Shown here: in pieces, positions 1 to 6,647 of the stretch | Layout: each line of letters opens with the position of its first letter | How positions within the stretch are numbered: the stretch's first letter is position 1 | DNA from: a bacterium | Lineage (GTDB): Bacteria > UBP14 > UBA6098 > B30-G16 | Length of the DNA: 8,489 nucleotides | Direction of reading: 5' to 3' | Assembly (NCBI GenBank): GCA_027064665.1 | Contig: JAMOPH010000331.1 | Span: forward strand, 1-8,489 | The notes under the pieces: model-generated | What the model saw: only the letters and a program-made list of their open reading frames with translations | The model's database searches: none | Told to the model about the DNA's origin: nothing | Program-made: the position numbers and the translations under genes

Positions 1-748
1 GTGCGGCATCAGCCTGCATTTCACCGTCAACTAAAAGGTCAGGGGCGGATTCCTTCACGATGCGGGTCGCCTCAATCACTTTGTCCACATCGGGATGCTT
101 GGCGCTGCCCTTGGTGGAAAACGACAGCATCGCAACCTTCGGCTCAATTCCTAAAAGTTGCTTTGCGGTCTGGGCAGAGGCGATGGCGATGGATGCCAGT
201 TGCTCGGGATTCGGCTGGGGAATCACGGCGCAGTCGGCGAATATCAGAGGCTTTTCCTTCTCGCCCATAAACTCCGGGATAACCATAATAAAACAACTTG
301 ACACCACAGAGACTCCGGGGGCAGTTCCGATGCAGTGAATTGCCGCCCTGAGGACATTGGCGGTGGTGTTTTTCGCCCCGGCGACTGCGGCGTCGGCATA
401 GCCCTCACGGACGAGCATAGCGCCCCAATACAACGGATTTTTCATAAACTCCTTAGCCTGATAGAGGGTTACGCCCTTGTGCTTGCGCAGTTCCCAGAAC
501 TTCATTGCAAAATCGTCCCTGCGGGGGTCGGTCTCAGGGTCGGAGATTTCGGCGCCGGAGATATCGGCACCCTCCTGACGGGCAAGTTCTTTGACCTTTT
601 CGGGATTGCCGACAATGATAACCTTCGCAAGCCCCTCTTTGACAATCTGCTCTGCGGCGTGCATCATCCGGGGTTCGTCGCCCTCGGGCAGAACTACAGT
701 CCCCCCGATTTGTTTCGCCCTCGCCCTTATGTCATCTAACAGTTTCAT
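1..748 (-). CDS. pta: Phosphate acetyltransferase, N-terminal part (cut by the left window edge)
   Basis: This enzyme interconverts acetyl-CoA plus phosphate and acetyl phosphate plus CoA in the cytoplasm; with acetate kinase it makes or activates acetate. The reverse strand reads open from an ATG at 748-746 through 249 codons to the window edge, and the family usually has about 320-340 residues, so roughly the last quarter is missing. Family landmarks seen by eye are TVVLPEGDEPR near residues 17-27, NPLYWGAMLVREGYADAAVAGA at about 104-125 with the following TT, IGTAPGVSVVSS at about 140-151, FADCAVIPQPNPEQLASIA at about 170-188, MLSFSTKGSAKHPDV at about 207-221 and DGEMQADAA at the edge. An AGGAGG ribosome site lies about 6 bases before the ATG, which fixes the start. 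The PTA/PTB family also holds phosphate butyryltransferase, but the length and motifs favour Pta. No acetate kinase gene is visible. The gap to the upstream divIVA-like gene is 102 bp. Confidence 0.93.
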   Translation of the reverse strand, partial: MKLLDDIRARAKQIGGTVVLPEGDEPRMMHAAEQIVKEGLAKVIIVGNPEKVKELARQEGADISGAEISDPETDPRRDDFAMKFWELRKHKGVTLYQAKEFMKNPLYWGAMLVREGYADAAVAGAKNTTANVLRAAIHCIGTAPGVSVVSSCFIMVIPEFMGEKEKPLIFADCAVIPQPNPEQLASIAIASAQTAKQLLGIEPKVAMLSFSTKGSAKHPDVDKVIEATRIVKESAPDLLVDGEMQADAA

Positions 749-850
749 TGAACCCTCCTGTTATTGTAATATCCCGTTTTCAAGGCAAAAAAATCCCCCC
801 TGCATTGCCCTGTATGGACAATCTCAACACAATTCGCTATCTTGGTAGTC

Positions 851-1456
851 CTATCCCTCCTTCTGGAAATCCTCCTCGTAGTCGGGCATAAGAACCCGCC
901 GTTTTCTCAGATGGACAGTATGTTTGAGGACAAAAATAGGGTCTAAAGTTTTCACAGGTCTTATGCGCACCACAAACTCGCCGAGCGCCTTTTTGGCATT
1001 GCGGCTTTCCTTGCGGCGCTCAAATTCTCTAATTGAGTTCACAAGTCCCTCAACGGTGCGCAGAAGTTCGCTCTTGTATGATTCGTAAATTGCGGCAAGT
1101 TCGTATAGTTCCTCCCGCTTTTTGTCCACCTCAAGTTGAACCTCACGCAAAATCTGCTGAGCCTCGGATTCGGCTTCGGCGATAATCTGTTCTGCCTGCT
1201 GTTCCGCCTCGGCGATGGTTCTGCGTGCCTGCTCCTCCATCGCCTCCTTTATAGTTTCCGCCTGACGCTCAAGCGTGTCTATCCGCTTGTGAAGGGAATC
1301 AATTTCGTTGCGAAGACTCCTGTTTTCCTGAAGCAAGTTATCCACAAATTCTGCAACCTGTGCCAGAAATGTGCGCACTTCCTCAGGTTTATATCCCTGC
1401 AGTTTCTTGGAAAACTCCTGATTCCTGATGTTCAGCGGAGTGAATCTCAACGCCAT
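851..1456 (-). CDS. divIVA: DivIVA-domain coiled-coil protein
   Basis: A 201-residue cytoplasmic protein. Residues 1-40 match the DivIVA/GpsB N-terminal membrane-binding domain: TPLNIRNQEF, then GYKPEEV at 21-27 and FLAQV at 30-34. A long charged heptad-like coiled coil runs from about 35 to 150, including an Ala/Glu-rich stretch at 80-103. DivIVA proteins bind curved membrane at poles or septa and recruit partners. At the position of the Bacillus subtilis membrane-inserting Phe17-Arg18 pair this protein has Leu19-Gln20, so the hydrophobic residue is kept and the charge is lost. Residues 155-201 form a basic, non-coiled-coil tail that I do not recognise. The start is supported by GAGGTGA about 5 bases before the ATG. 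DivIVA is best known in Gram-positives but also occurs in several diderm phyla. Which cell-shape or division process it serves here cannot be read from the sequence. Confidence 0.88.
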   Translation of the reverse strand: MALRFTPLNIRNQEFSKKLQGYKPEEVRTFLAQVAEFVDNLLQENRSLRNEIDSLHKRIDTLERQAETIKEAMEEQARRTIAEAEQQAEQIIAEAESEAQQILREVQLEVDKKREELYELAAIYESYKSELLRTVEGLVNSIREFERRKESRNAKKALGEFVVRIRPVKTLDPIFVLKHTVHLRKRRVLMPDYEEDFQKEG

Positions 1457-1547
1457 ATACTCACCTCGTCATAATTTTCTAACAAAATCACAATCTCCGG
1501 CGAATTTCCCCGTTCGCTAAAGATTTTGGAAAACCGGGCTCCCTCTT

Positions 1548-1576
1548 AAAATATCCTCCCGCCTCAACCTCATCAA
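1548..1576 (-). promoter_or_regulatory. Candidate sigma70-type promoter for the divIVA-like gene
   Basis: On the reverse strand TTGATG (1576-1571) and TATTTT (1553-1548) are separated by exactly 17 bases. Each hexamer matches the consensus at four of six positions. It lies in the 143-bp gap between the UVR-protein gene and the DivIVA gene and points toward the latter. The hexamers are weak, so this is a candidate only. Confidence 0.3.
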
Positions 1577-1599
1577 GGTGGAAAAAGCAAGTTTCAACT

Positions 1600-2331
1600 T
1601 TATGGTTTTATTTTCTCCTCGATGCGCCTGATTAAATCGCGAATTATGGCGGCGTTCTCGTATCGCTCCTCCTCAATCGCCTCCTGAAGGTCACGATAAA
1701 GTTCTGCCAAATTCAAAGATTCAAAAAGACTTGTTGCTATTTCCGAAGTTTCTTCATTTTGGCTGGACGAGGCAGACTTTCTCTCAGCAGATTTCATCTG
1801 TTCTTCAATCCCCACCACGGGGAGACAATCCTCGCAGACGCACAGACGCTTCATCTGGGGACCTATCCATATCTCCACCAAGCGTACGGGCTCTTCCCGT
1901 CCGCAGATATCACACAATCCCAGGGGCAGTTCCCCCTCTAACTCTTCAAAATCAAACTCCTCATCGTCCCAATCGTCAGAATCAAACTCTTCGTCCTCAT
2001 CCTCGTAGTCAAAATCGTCCTCGTCAAACTCCTCTGGGAACTCATCGCCGAAAAGACGGTGCAACTCCGCATAAAAATTCAAATCATCGCCGTGGAACAG
2101 GATAGTTTTCCGATAATCCTCGCCAAGTTGGTGAGGCAACCAGGGCGACTCAAACACCTCCTCATCCGGGGGAGGTTCCTCGCCCTCAAAGACCTCATCC
2201 TCCCTCACAAGTTTGAACACTTTGGGACCGACTGCCAACTCAGGCAGTTCAAACAAGATGCTCCAGAACTCAAAAGTATGCTCCTGCTTCTTTCTGTCGG
2301 ACATCCTGAAAGCCCCCCAATGCATAGACAT
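1600..2331 (-). CDS. UVR-domain protein with a cysteine zinc site and acidic centre (McsA-like)
   Basis: A 243-residue cytoplasmic protein. Residues 97-134 are extremely acidic (long runs of Asp and Glu). A likely zinc site follows: CDIC at 140-143 and CVCEDC at 164-169. After a Ser/Gln/Glu-rich linker, residues 209-240 form a UVR motif (LYRDLQEAIEEERYENAAIIR and following), the helical hairpin found in UvrB, UvrC and McsA. A Cys site plus C-terminal UVR recalls McsA, the activator of arginine kinase McsB. However, McsA normally carries several CxxC pairs and no acidic centre, and no mcsB or clpC gene is nearby, so the role is not assigned. Residues 17-95 match nothing I recognise. The start is uncertain: Met1 has no visible ribosome site, whereas Met10 (ATG at 2304-2302) has a G-run 8 bases upstream and may be the true start, giving 234 residues. 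It is followed after 143 bp by the DivIVA-like gene. Confidence 0.75.
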   Translation of the reverse strand: MSMHWGAFRMSDRKKQEHTFEFWSILFELPELAVGPKVFKLVREDEVFEGEEPPPDEEVFESPWLPHQLGEDYRKTILFHGDDLNFYAELHRLFGDEFPEEFDEDDFDYEDEDEEFDSDDWDDEEFDFEELEGELPLGLCDICGREEPVRLVEIWIGPQMKRLCVCEDCLPVVGIEEQMKSAERKSASSSQNEETSEIATSLFESLNLAELYRDLQEAIEEERYENAAIIRDLIRRIEEKIKP

Positions 2332-2772
2332 AATATCTTAACATATATAGGGACAAATTTCCAGAATTATTTTTGCTAAATTTGACCGTTTTACCAACAT
2401 GGTATCCATGGGTTGGGAGTTGGGTGATGCTGGAACCATCCACCGGGGGCAGTAGTGCTAATTGGGTTGGTGCGTCGGAATAGTGCGCACTGATGAACTC
2501 AAGCGGTGTCTTTCTGCATCTGCTGGTTCGGTTATGCTATTCAACAAGCCCCGAAAAATAACTTCACTCATCCAACCCAACTTAACAAGCGATAACTGGA
2601 TACTATGAAGGAAACACCGCAACTGACCAATATCAGGTGATGAAATCTTTTGGAAAGTGAGGAAAACGCCTGCTATCGCCGGGGGAATGGATAAACCGGC
2701 TCTGTGCTTATCTGAAGGGCAACCGACGGAGCCCCAGTTCCGGCACCTCACAGTCGGGATTTTCTCAATGTG
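2332..2772. other. 441-bp intergenic stretch with inverted repeats; no convincing gene
   Basis: This gap lies between the 3' end of the barrel-protein gene and the 5' end of the UVR-protein gene. The only sizeable ORF is 97 codons on the minus strand (2751-2458). It has a GTG start, no ribosome site and no recognisable protein features, so I do not call it. The stretch is rich in complementary segments: 2462-2470 with 2572-2580 (9 bp), 2470-2474 with 2486-2490, 2503-2509 with 2614-2620 (7 bp), 2623-2626 with 2633-2636, 2657-2662 with 2746-2751 (6 bp) plus 2668-2670 with 2742-2744, and 2698-2705 with 2726-2733 (8 bp, one U.G pair if transcribed from the plus strand). A small hairpin also sits at 2394-2416 (CCAAC/GTTGG and ATGG/CCAT). 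It could be a structured RNA, a dispersed repeat or gene remains. It does not match tmRNA, RNase P RNA or SRP RNA as I know them. Confidence 0.4.
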
Positions 2773-3297
2773 TCATTTTGCAAATCTTGCCCCGAAAGCC
2801 ATAGATATACCGAAAGTGGTATAATCATAACTGCCGCCGGCGACCACGATTGAGATTCCCATCTCGCCGAATGGCTTGAACGGCATAGTCTTGAGGGGCA
2901 TCTGGGCTCCGCCGCCGAAGGCTATTGAGAACGCCGTTGAACTGGAACCCCCCGAGGACAGGGACTCTATCCTCAATCCACCGAGCCCATAGGGTTCAAA
3001 ATTCTTTGAGGGAATGAAATACACCAAGTCAAAGGCGCTGCCGGTGCCCAACTCAAAGAATGTGTCATCGCCGACACGCAGACCCAGGATGTTCGCCCTC
3101 ACATAAAGCGAGTTATACACCGGAACCATCCCCTCAAACGACAGTGTAAGTCCCGCATCGGAATCGCTGCCGTAGTCGGTGCTGGTGTGCATATAATTAA
3201 ATCCAATTCCACCGCCAATCATAGGTTTGTAGTGCTTTGCACTTCCGGGGATTGTTCCCAGAGCAAGCATCAATGCGATAATAACTGCCTTTCTCAT
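2773..3297 (-). CDS. Small outer-membrane beta-barrel protein
   Basis: A 174-residue exported protein. Residues 1-20 are a classic signal peptide (MRK, a hydrophobic core, then PGSA before KHYK) with no lipobox. The mature part of about 154 residues alternates polar and hydrophobic residues in short strands divided by Gly/Ser/Asp turns, for example around 27-36, 48-57, 63-73, 80-95, 102-111, 120-131 and 143-152. It ends in a strand (TTFGISMAFGARFAK). This pattern and size fit an eight-stranded barrel of the OmpA/OmpW/OmpX kind, though I cannot assign a family. The start is well supported: AGGAGGT sits 5 bases before the ATG, only 15 bp after the stop of the upstream SUMF1 lipoprotein gene, so the two are very probably co-transcribed. 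It is the last gene of the leftward operon. Its function is unknown; a structural or binding role at the outer membrane is inference. Confidence 0.72.
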   Translation of the reverse strand: MRKAVIIALMLALGTIPGSAKHYKPMIGGGIGFNYMHTSTDYGSDSDAGLTLSFEGMVPVYNSLYVRANILGLRVGDDTFFELGTGSAFDLVYFIPSKNFEPYGLGGLRIESLSSGGSSSTAFSIAFGGGAQMPLKTMPFKPFGEMGISIVVAGGSYDYTTFGISMAFGARFAK

Positions 3298-3312
3298 AAT
3301 TTACCTCCTGGA

Positions 3313-4809
3313 TTAATAGTTCTCTACCAATCTGAATCCGATAAATGTCCTTCTGGTTTCAGGTTCTTTGCCGGTGCGGGTTGTTGTGCGGAAATAGAAT
3401 CCGTCGTCCTCGTATCCCCGCCAAAGATAGTGCCCGCCACGAATAGTTTTCTCCGTCCCCGTGTCGGGACCGGTGGGATTGTCAAACACATTGTCCCAGT
3501 AGTATGTGTTGTCAAACCAGTCAAGGCACCACTCGGCGACATTGCCCGACATATCCATCACGCCGAATATTGATGCCCCGTTCTCAAAGGTCCCCACCGG
3601 GGAACTGAACTCAAAACCGTCATCGTATGCTGTTCCTGCAGGGGCGAGATAGTTGCAGTGCACCTCGCCACCCATATAAAACTCATCTCCCCACGGGAAC
3701 CTGTATCCCTCGGGGTAGCCGTCGCCGTTCTCGTCGGTGCCCAGAGTTCCTCTGGCGGCGTATTCCCACTGTGCCTCGGTGGGAAGCGTTTTTCCCACAA
3801 ATCTGGCATAAGCCATCGCCTCATACCACGACACTCCGCCCACCGGATAGTCAGGAAAATCCTCGCCGATATTGTATTCCGGGTTGTTCCAGTTGAGGGG
3901 GGCAGTTATGCCGTTTTTCTCCTTCCACATCCAGCCGGCGCTGTCCCACCATTCCGGGTCGGAATATCCGCCGGCGTCCATAAATTCCTTATACTGCGCA
4001 CAGGTGACCTCGTATTTGTAGATGCTGAACCCATCAATTCGCACCGGATGAGCGGGGTATTCCTCGCTTCCTCCGCCGCCGGAAGACCAACTGTATCCCA
4101 TAGTGAAGGTGTCCCCCTCAATGGGAATCAAAACTGCGCCGTCGTCGTGGGGCGGCGGCACGCTTTCCGTCCGAACCACAAGTTGGTTGGACACATAGCA
4201 ACTTCCCGTTATGGTGTAGGCATAGACCACAAACATATAATCCGATGTGGGCGAAAGGTTGTCTATGAAGGCGTTAGTGTCGTTGACTGCGCCCTCAATG
4301 AGCGCCACCAACTGGTCCGTTGAGTCAACCTCCGTCCCGGTGGACATATAGACCCTGTATTCCTGAAAGAGCATCCCCGAAAATTTAGTCCATCCCAGAT
4401 AGACATTGTGGGAACTTACGGCGATTTGCGAGAGAAGAAAGTCAAACTCCTGCGGCGGGACATAGATAGTGATGGAGTCGCAGGCGGTCTGTCCGGCGGA
4501 ATCTGCGGCGCAGACCTTTAGAGTGACCTCGCCGCTGTCGGGGTAGAAGGACCACACCGCAGAATACGGCGGTTCGGCAAGTGTTGCGAAGGTGTCCTCG
4601 CCGGCGATAAACACCACCTCGGCGATTTCATCCCCGGTGACCTCAGCGGTCACGGTCTGCGGGAACGAGACCGTGTCGCCGTCTGCCGGCTCGGTGATAT
4701 GCACCGCAAGTGTCGGTCCTGCGGGGTTGCCGTCCTCCTCGTTGGAGCATCCGACCACAAGCAGAATTAGAACTATAAAAATTCCGCTCCAGATATATAT
4801 TTTCCTCAT
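3313..4809 (-). CDS. Lipoprotein with Ig-like, FN3 and cysteine-less SUMF1 (FGE-sulfatase) domains
   Basis: A 498-residue surface or periplasmic lipoprotein. The signal peptide ends in the lipobox LVVGC, with the lipidated Cys at 21. Residues about 34-118 form a bacterial Ig-like domain (begins AVHITEPADGDTVSFP) and 119-215 a fibronectin type III-like domain (VYLGWTKF ... EYRVYMS ... SDYMFVVYAY). Residues 223-497 are a SUMF1/formylglycine-generating-enzyme fold: FTMG, HPVRIDGFSIYKYEVT, YPVGGVSWYEAMAYARFVG, LPTEAQWEYAARG, FPWGDE, GVMDMSGNVAEWCLDWF, IRGGHY and FIGFRLV. In true formylglycine enzymes a Cys pair just after the GGSY-like motif binds copper and does catalysis. Here that place reads GGHYLWRGYEDDG with no Cys, so sulfatase-activating chemistry is unlikely and a binding or structural role is inferred. 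AGGAG lies about 7 bases before the ATG, 12 bp after the upstream lipoprotein gene, indicating one operon. No sulfatase gene is in the window. Confidence 0.88.
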   Translation of the reverse strand: MRKIYIWSGIFIVLILLVVGCSNEEDGNPAGPTLAVHITEPADGDTVSFPQTVTAEVTGDEIAEVVFIAGEDTFATLAEPPYSAVWSFYPDSGEVTLKVCAADSAGQTACDSITIYVPPQEFDFLLSQIAVSSHNVYLGWTKFSGMLFQEYRVYMSTGTEVDSTDQLVALIEGAVNDTNAFIDNLSPTSDYMFVVYAYTITGSCYVSNQLVVRTESVPPPHDDGAVLIPIEGDTFTMGYSWSSGGGGSEEYPAHPVRIDGFSIYKYEVTCAQYKEFMDAGGYSDPEWWDSAGWMWKEKNGITAPLNWNNPEYNIGEDFPDYPVGGVSWYEAMAYARFVGKTLPTEAQWEYAARGTLGTDENGDGYPEGYRFPWGDEFYMGGEVHCNYLAPAGTAYDDGFEFSSPVGTFENGASIFGVMDMSGNVAEWCLDWFDNTYYWDNVFDNPTGPDTGTEKTIRGGHYLWRGYEDDGFYFRTTTRTGKEPETRRTFIGFRLVENY

Positions 4810-4821
4810 AGTCCGCTCCTT

Positions 4822-5460
4822 TTATTTTTTGTTGAAGTAATCTTGCACCTGCTTGGCGCTGTATAGCGCCTGCGCAATGTCGGTTGAGATTTTATTCAGG
4901 CATTTTTCCGCACTTTCTGCGATTATATCGCCTACTTCGGAACAGGAAGTTACTCTGTTTGATTTTGTTCCTATGGCGGAAGCGTTATATGGATATATAA
5001 GTTTTAGATTTTTGTCCAGAAGATTGACCGTTATAGATATATCATACCGCACTTTTACCTTGTGTCCGAAAGTTAGTTCTGTGATTTCGGCGTCGTTGTC
5101 AACGCTTTCAAGGGTGACCCGGGCAAGGGCATCGTATTTGTCCATTTCGGGCACAGTGTCCACAACGACCACATTGGTGAAAACCGCCTCAAGGGCGGAT
5201 TTGACCGCATCCACCATTCCGTTGCCCAGCATAATATCGTAGGTGTGTCCGGCGCAGAAGTCCTCGGTGATGGAGAAGCGGTCAATGTAGGTCGTCAGGT
5301 CCTCGTCAAATAGGACCGCCACGGTGGCGTTGATTTTTTCGGGGTAGTTTATCGCCGGTCCCGACGGCACCACAGGGATTACCTTTGGGGCGCACCCGGA
5401 AATTGCCCCGATGACCAACATCCCCATCGCCACAGAAAACACCACGCCTTTCGCCCTCAT
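4822..5460 (-). CDS. Small lipoprotein of unknown function
   Basis: A 212-residue lipoprotein. The signal peptide ends in AISGC, with the lipidated Cys at 23 followed by APK, so outer-membrane sorting is plausible. The mature part begins with a Pro-rich linker (VIPVVPSGPAINYP) and then shows an alternating alpha/beta pattern: a strand at about 45-50 (ATVAVLF), a helix at about 81-93 (GMVDAVKSALEAVF), a strand at 95-101 (TNVVVVD), DKYDALARVTLESV at 107-120, strands in KVKVRYDISITVNLLD at about 133-148 and a C-terminal helix region from about 176. This resembles the general plan of YajG-like and similar outer-membrane assembly or transport-accessory lipoproteins, but I cannot name a family. A GGGGGAG ribosome site precedes the ATG. 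The gene lies 59 bp after hflX and 12 bp before the SUMF1 lipoprotein gene, and may also have its own promoter in the hflX gap. Confidence 0.75.
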   Translation of the reverse strand: MRAKGVVFSVAMGMLVIGAISGCAPKVIPVVPSGPAINYPEKINATVAVLFDEDLTTYIDRFSITEDFCAGHTYDIMLGNGMVDAVKSALEAVFTNVVVVDTVPEMDKYDALARVTLESVDNDAEITELTFGHKVKVRYDISITVNLLDKNLKLIYPYNASAIGTKSNRVTSCSEVGDIIAESAEKCLNKISTDIAQALYSAKQVQDYFNKK

Positions 5461-5486
5461 TGCTCCCCCTTTTGCGGATTTTTAGC

Positions 5487-5515
5487 AAGATAATTTAATG
5501 ATGCGTTAAATTCAA
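5487..5515 (-). promoter_or_regulatory. Candidate internal promoter with a perfect inverted repeat in its spacer
   Basis: In the 59-bp gap between hflX and the small lipoprotein gene, the reverse strand reads TTGAAT (5515-5510), a 17-base spacer, then TATCTT (5492-5487). Each hexamer matches the consensus at four of six positions. A perfect 7-bp inverted repeat, AATTTAA (5492-5498) and TTAAATT (5506-5512) separated by 7 bases, fills the spacer. That placement would suit a repressor operator or a weak RNA hairpin. It would allow the three envelope genes to be expressed apart from hflX. The sequence is AT-rich, so chance cannot be excluded. Confidence 0.32.
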
Positions 5516-5519
5516 GCAA

Positions 5520-6638
5520 TTAACAAATTTTCTTTTCCTCGGACATCTCTATAAGGCACGATTTTAGATATTCAATCCCTCGTCCTTGGAGTGCGGAGAC
5601 GAACTGCGCATCAGGATACCGGCGCCGGAAATATGCCAGTTGTTCCGGGGTCAGAAGGTCAATTTTGTTCAGGACAAGGATTTTTTCGCCGGTGGCGCCG
5701 ATTTCGTCAAGGACGCTGTGAACGATTTGTATGTGTTCCTCTACGGCGGGGTGCGAACTGTCGGCGACCACAAGCAAAACATCCGCCTCACGGGATTCCG
5801 CAAGCGTGCTTTTGAACGACTCCACCAAATGATGGGGGAGTTTTTTTATAAATCCCACCGTATCTGTGATGAGGATTGTGTGTTCGCCGTCGGAGAGGCG
5901 GCGGGTCGTGGCGTCCAGTGTGGCGAAAAGTTTGTCCTCAACATAGACCTCGGCGCCGGTGAGTCTGTTCAAAAGTGAGGATTTCCCGGCGTTGGTGTAT
6001 CCCACTAACGCAACACGGAAAAGGTTTTTGCGCCGTTTCCTCTGGATTTTCCGCTCCCTTTCTATTTTTGCCAGTTTTCGGCGAAGGATGGCTATCTGGT
6101 TGGCGATTGCCCTGCGGTCAAGTTCAATCTGCTTTTCCCCGGGACCTCTGACGCCTATGGCGCCGTATTGCCTTTCCAAATGGCGCCACATACCAGCAAG
6201 TCTTGGGAGAAGATATTGAAGTTGTGCCAGTTGCACCTGAATTTTTGCCTCGGGTGTGCGGGCGTGCAGTGCGAAAATGTCCAGTATCAAGCCGCTTCGG
6301 TCAAGGACCTTGATGTTTTCGCCCAGAATCCGGGAGATGTTTCGCACCTGCCCGGGCTTGAGGTCATCGTCGCAGATTACGGTGTGTGCGCCGACATCCT
6401 GAACCAGTTGTTTGAGTTCCTCAACTTTGCCCCGTCCGATGAAATACGCCGGGTCTGGATGGGGGCGCCGCTGCGTCAGGATTCCCACGACCTCGCCGCC
6501 GGCGGTTTTTGTTAGGAGTGCAAGTTCCCGCAAATCCTCGGCGACCTGCTCCTCGGTGTCGCCGGGAAGTATCAGCCGGAACAGGACGACCCGCTCTGCG
6601 GGCTGTTTTGTGGATATTGGCGCCCGAGTTTTTGCCAT
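5520..6638 (-). CDS. hflX: GTPase HflX
   Basis: HflX is a ribosome-associated GTPase that splits stalled or stress-damaged 70S ribosomes by binding the 50S subunit. At 372 residues the length is normal. The N-terminal nucleotide-binding-like domain includes TQRRPHPDPAYFIGRGKVEEL (55-75) and VICDDDLKPGQVRNI (87-101). It is followed by the family signature ARTPEAKIQVQLAQLQYLLPRL (126-147), the linker RGPGEKQIELDRR (164-176, where most homologues have GETQLE) and a basic coiled coil. The G domain has P-loop GYTNAGKSS at 213-221, FATLDATTRR at 238-247 (switch I Thr), DTVGF at 259-263, NKID at 324-327 and SAL at 348-350. All nucleotide-binding residues are present. The ATG sits 9 bp after the stop of the TPR lipoprotein gene with only a weak GCGGGG ribosome site, suggesting co-transcription and possibly translational coupling. 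Confidence 0.96.
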   Translation of the reverse strand: MAKTRAPISTKQPAERVVLFRLILPGDTEEQVAEDLRELALLTKTAGGEVVGILTQRRPHPDPAYFIGRGKVEELKQLVQDVGAHTVICDDDLKPGQVRNISRILGENIKVLDRSGLILDIFALHARTPEAKIQVQLAQLQYLLPRLAGMWRHLERQYGAIGVRGPGEKQIELDRRAIANQIAILRRKLAKIERERKIQRKRRKNLFRVALVGYTNAGKSSLLNRLTGAEVYVEDKLFATLDATTRRLSDGEHTILITDTVGFIKKLPHHLVESFKSTLAESREADVLLVVADSSHPAVEEHIQIVHSVLDEIGATGEKILVLNKIDLLTPEQLAYFRRRYPDAQFVSALQGRGIEYLKSCLIEMSEEKKIC

Positions 6639-6647
6639 AACCCCGCT

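Noticed and set aside
1..338. Plus-strand ORFs at the left edge (1-270, 60-338, 335-739)
   Set aside because: They are shadows of pta, whose reverse-strand reading matches the phosphate acetyltransferase family throughout.
779..800. T-run on the minus strand upstream of pta as an intrinsic terminator
   Set aside because: The seven-T run is preceded by a G-run with no matching C-run in the preceding minus-strand sequence, so no stem can form.
1520..1580. 17-codon minus-strand ORF upstream of divIVA
   Set aside because: It has an ATG but no ribosome site and nothing notable in composition, so there is no support beyond chance.
2458..2751. 97-codon minus-strand ORF starting with GTG in the intergenic stretch
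   Set aside because: It has no ribosome site, no domain or signal pattern and an odd composition, and it overlaps the inverted repeats. It is more likely a chance ORF over a non-coding or repeat element.
2657..2751. Possible RNase P RNA core in the intergenic stretch (GTGAGGAAAAC on plus, ACAGAGCCGGTTTATC on minus)
   Set aside because: The resemblance is short, the two fragments are on opposite strands, and the spacing and other conserved segments of RNase P RNA are missing.
3627..4323. Plus-strand ORFs of up to 221 codons opposite the SUMF1 lipoprotein
   Set aside because: The reverse-strand frame shows clear lipobox, FN3 and SUMF1 motifs; the plus-strand frames show none.
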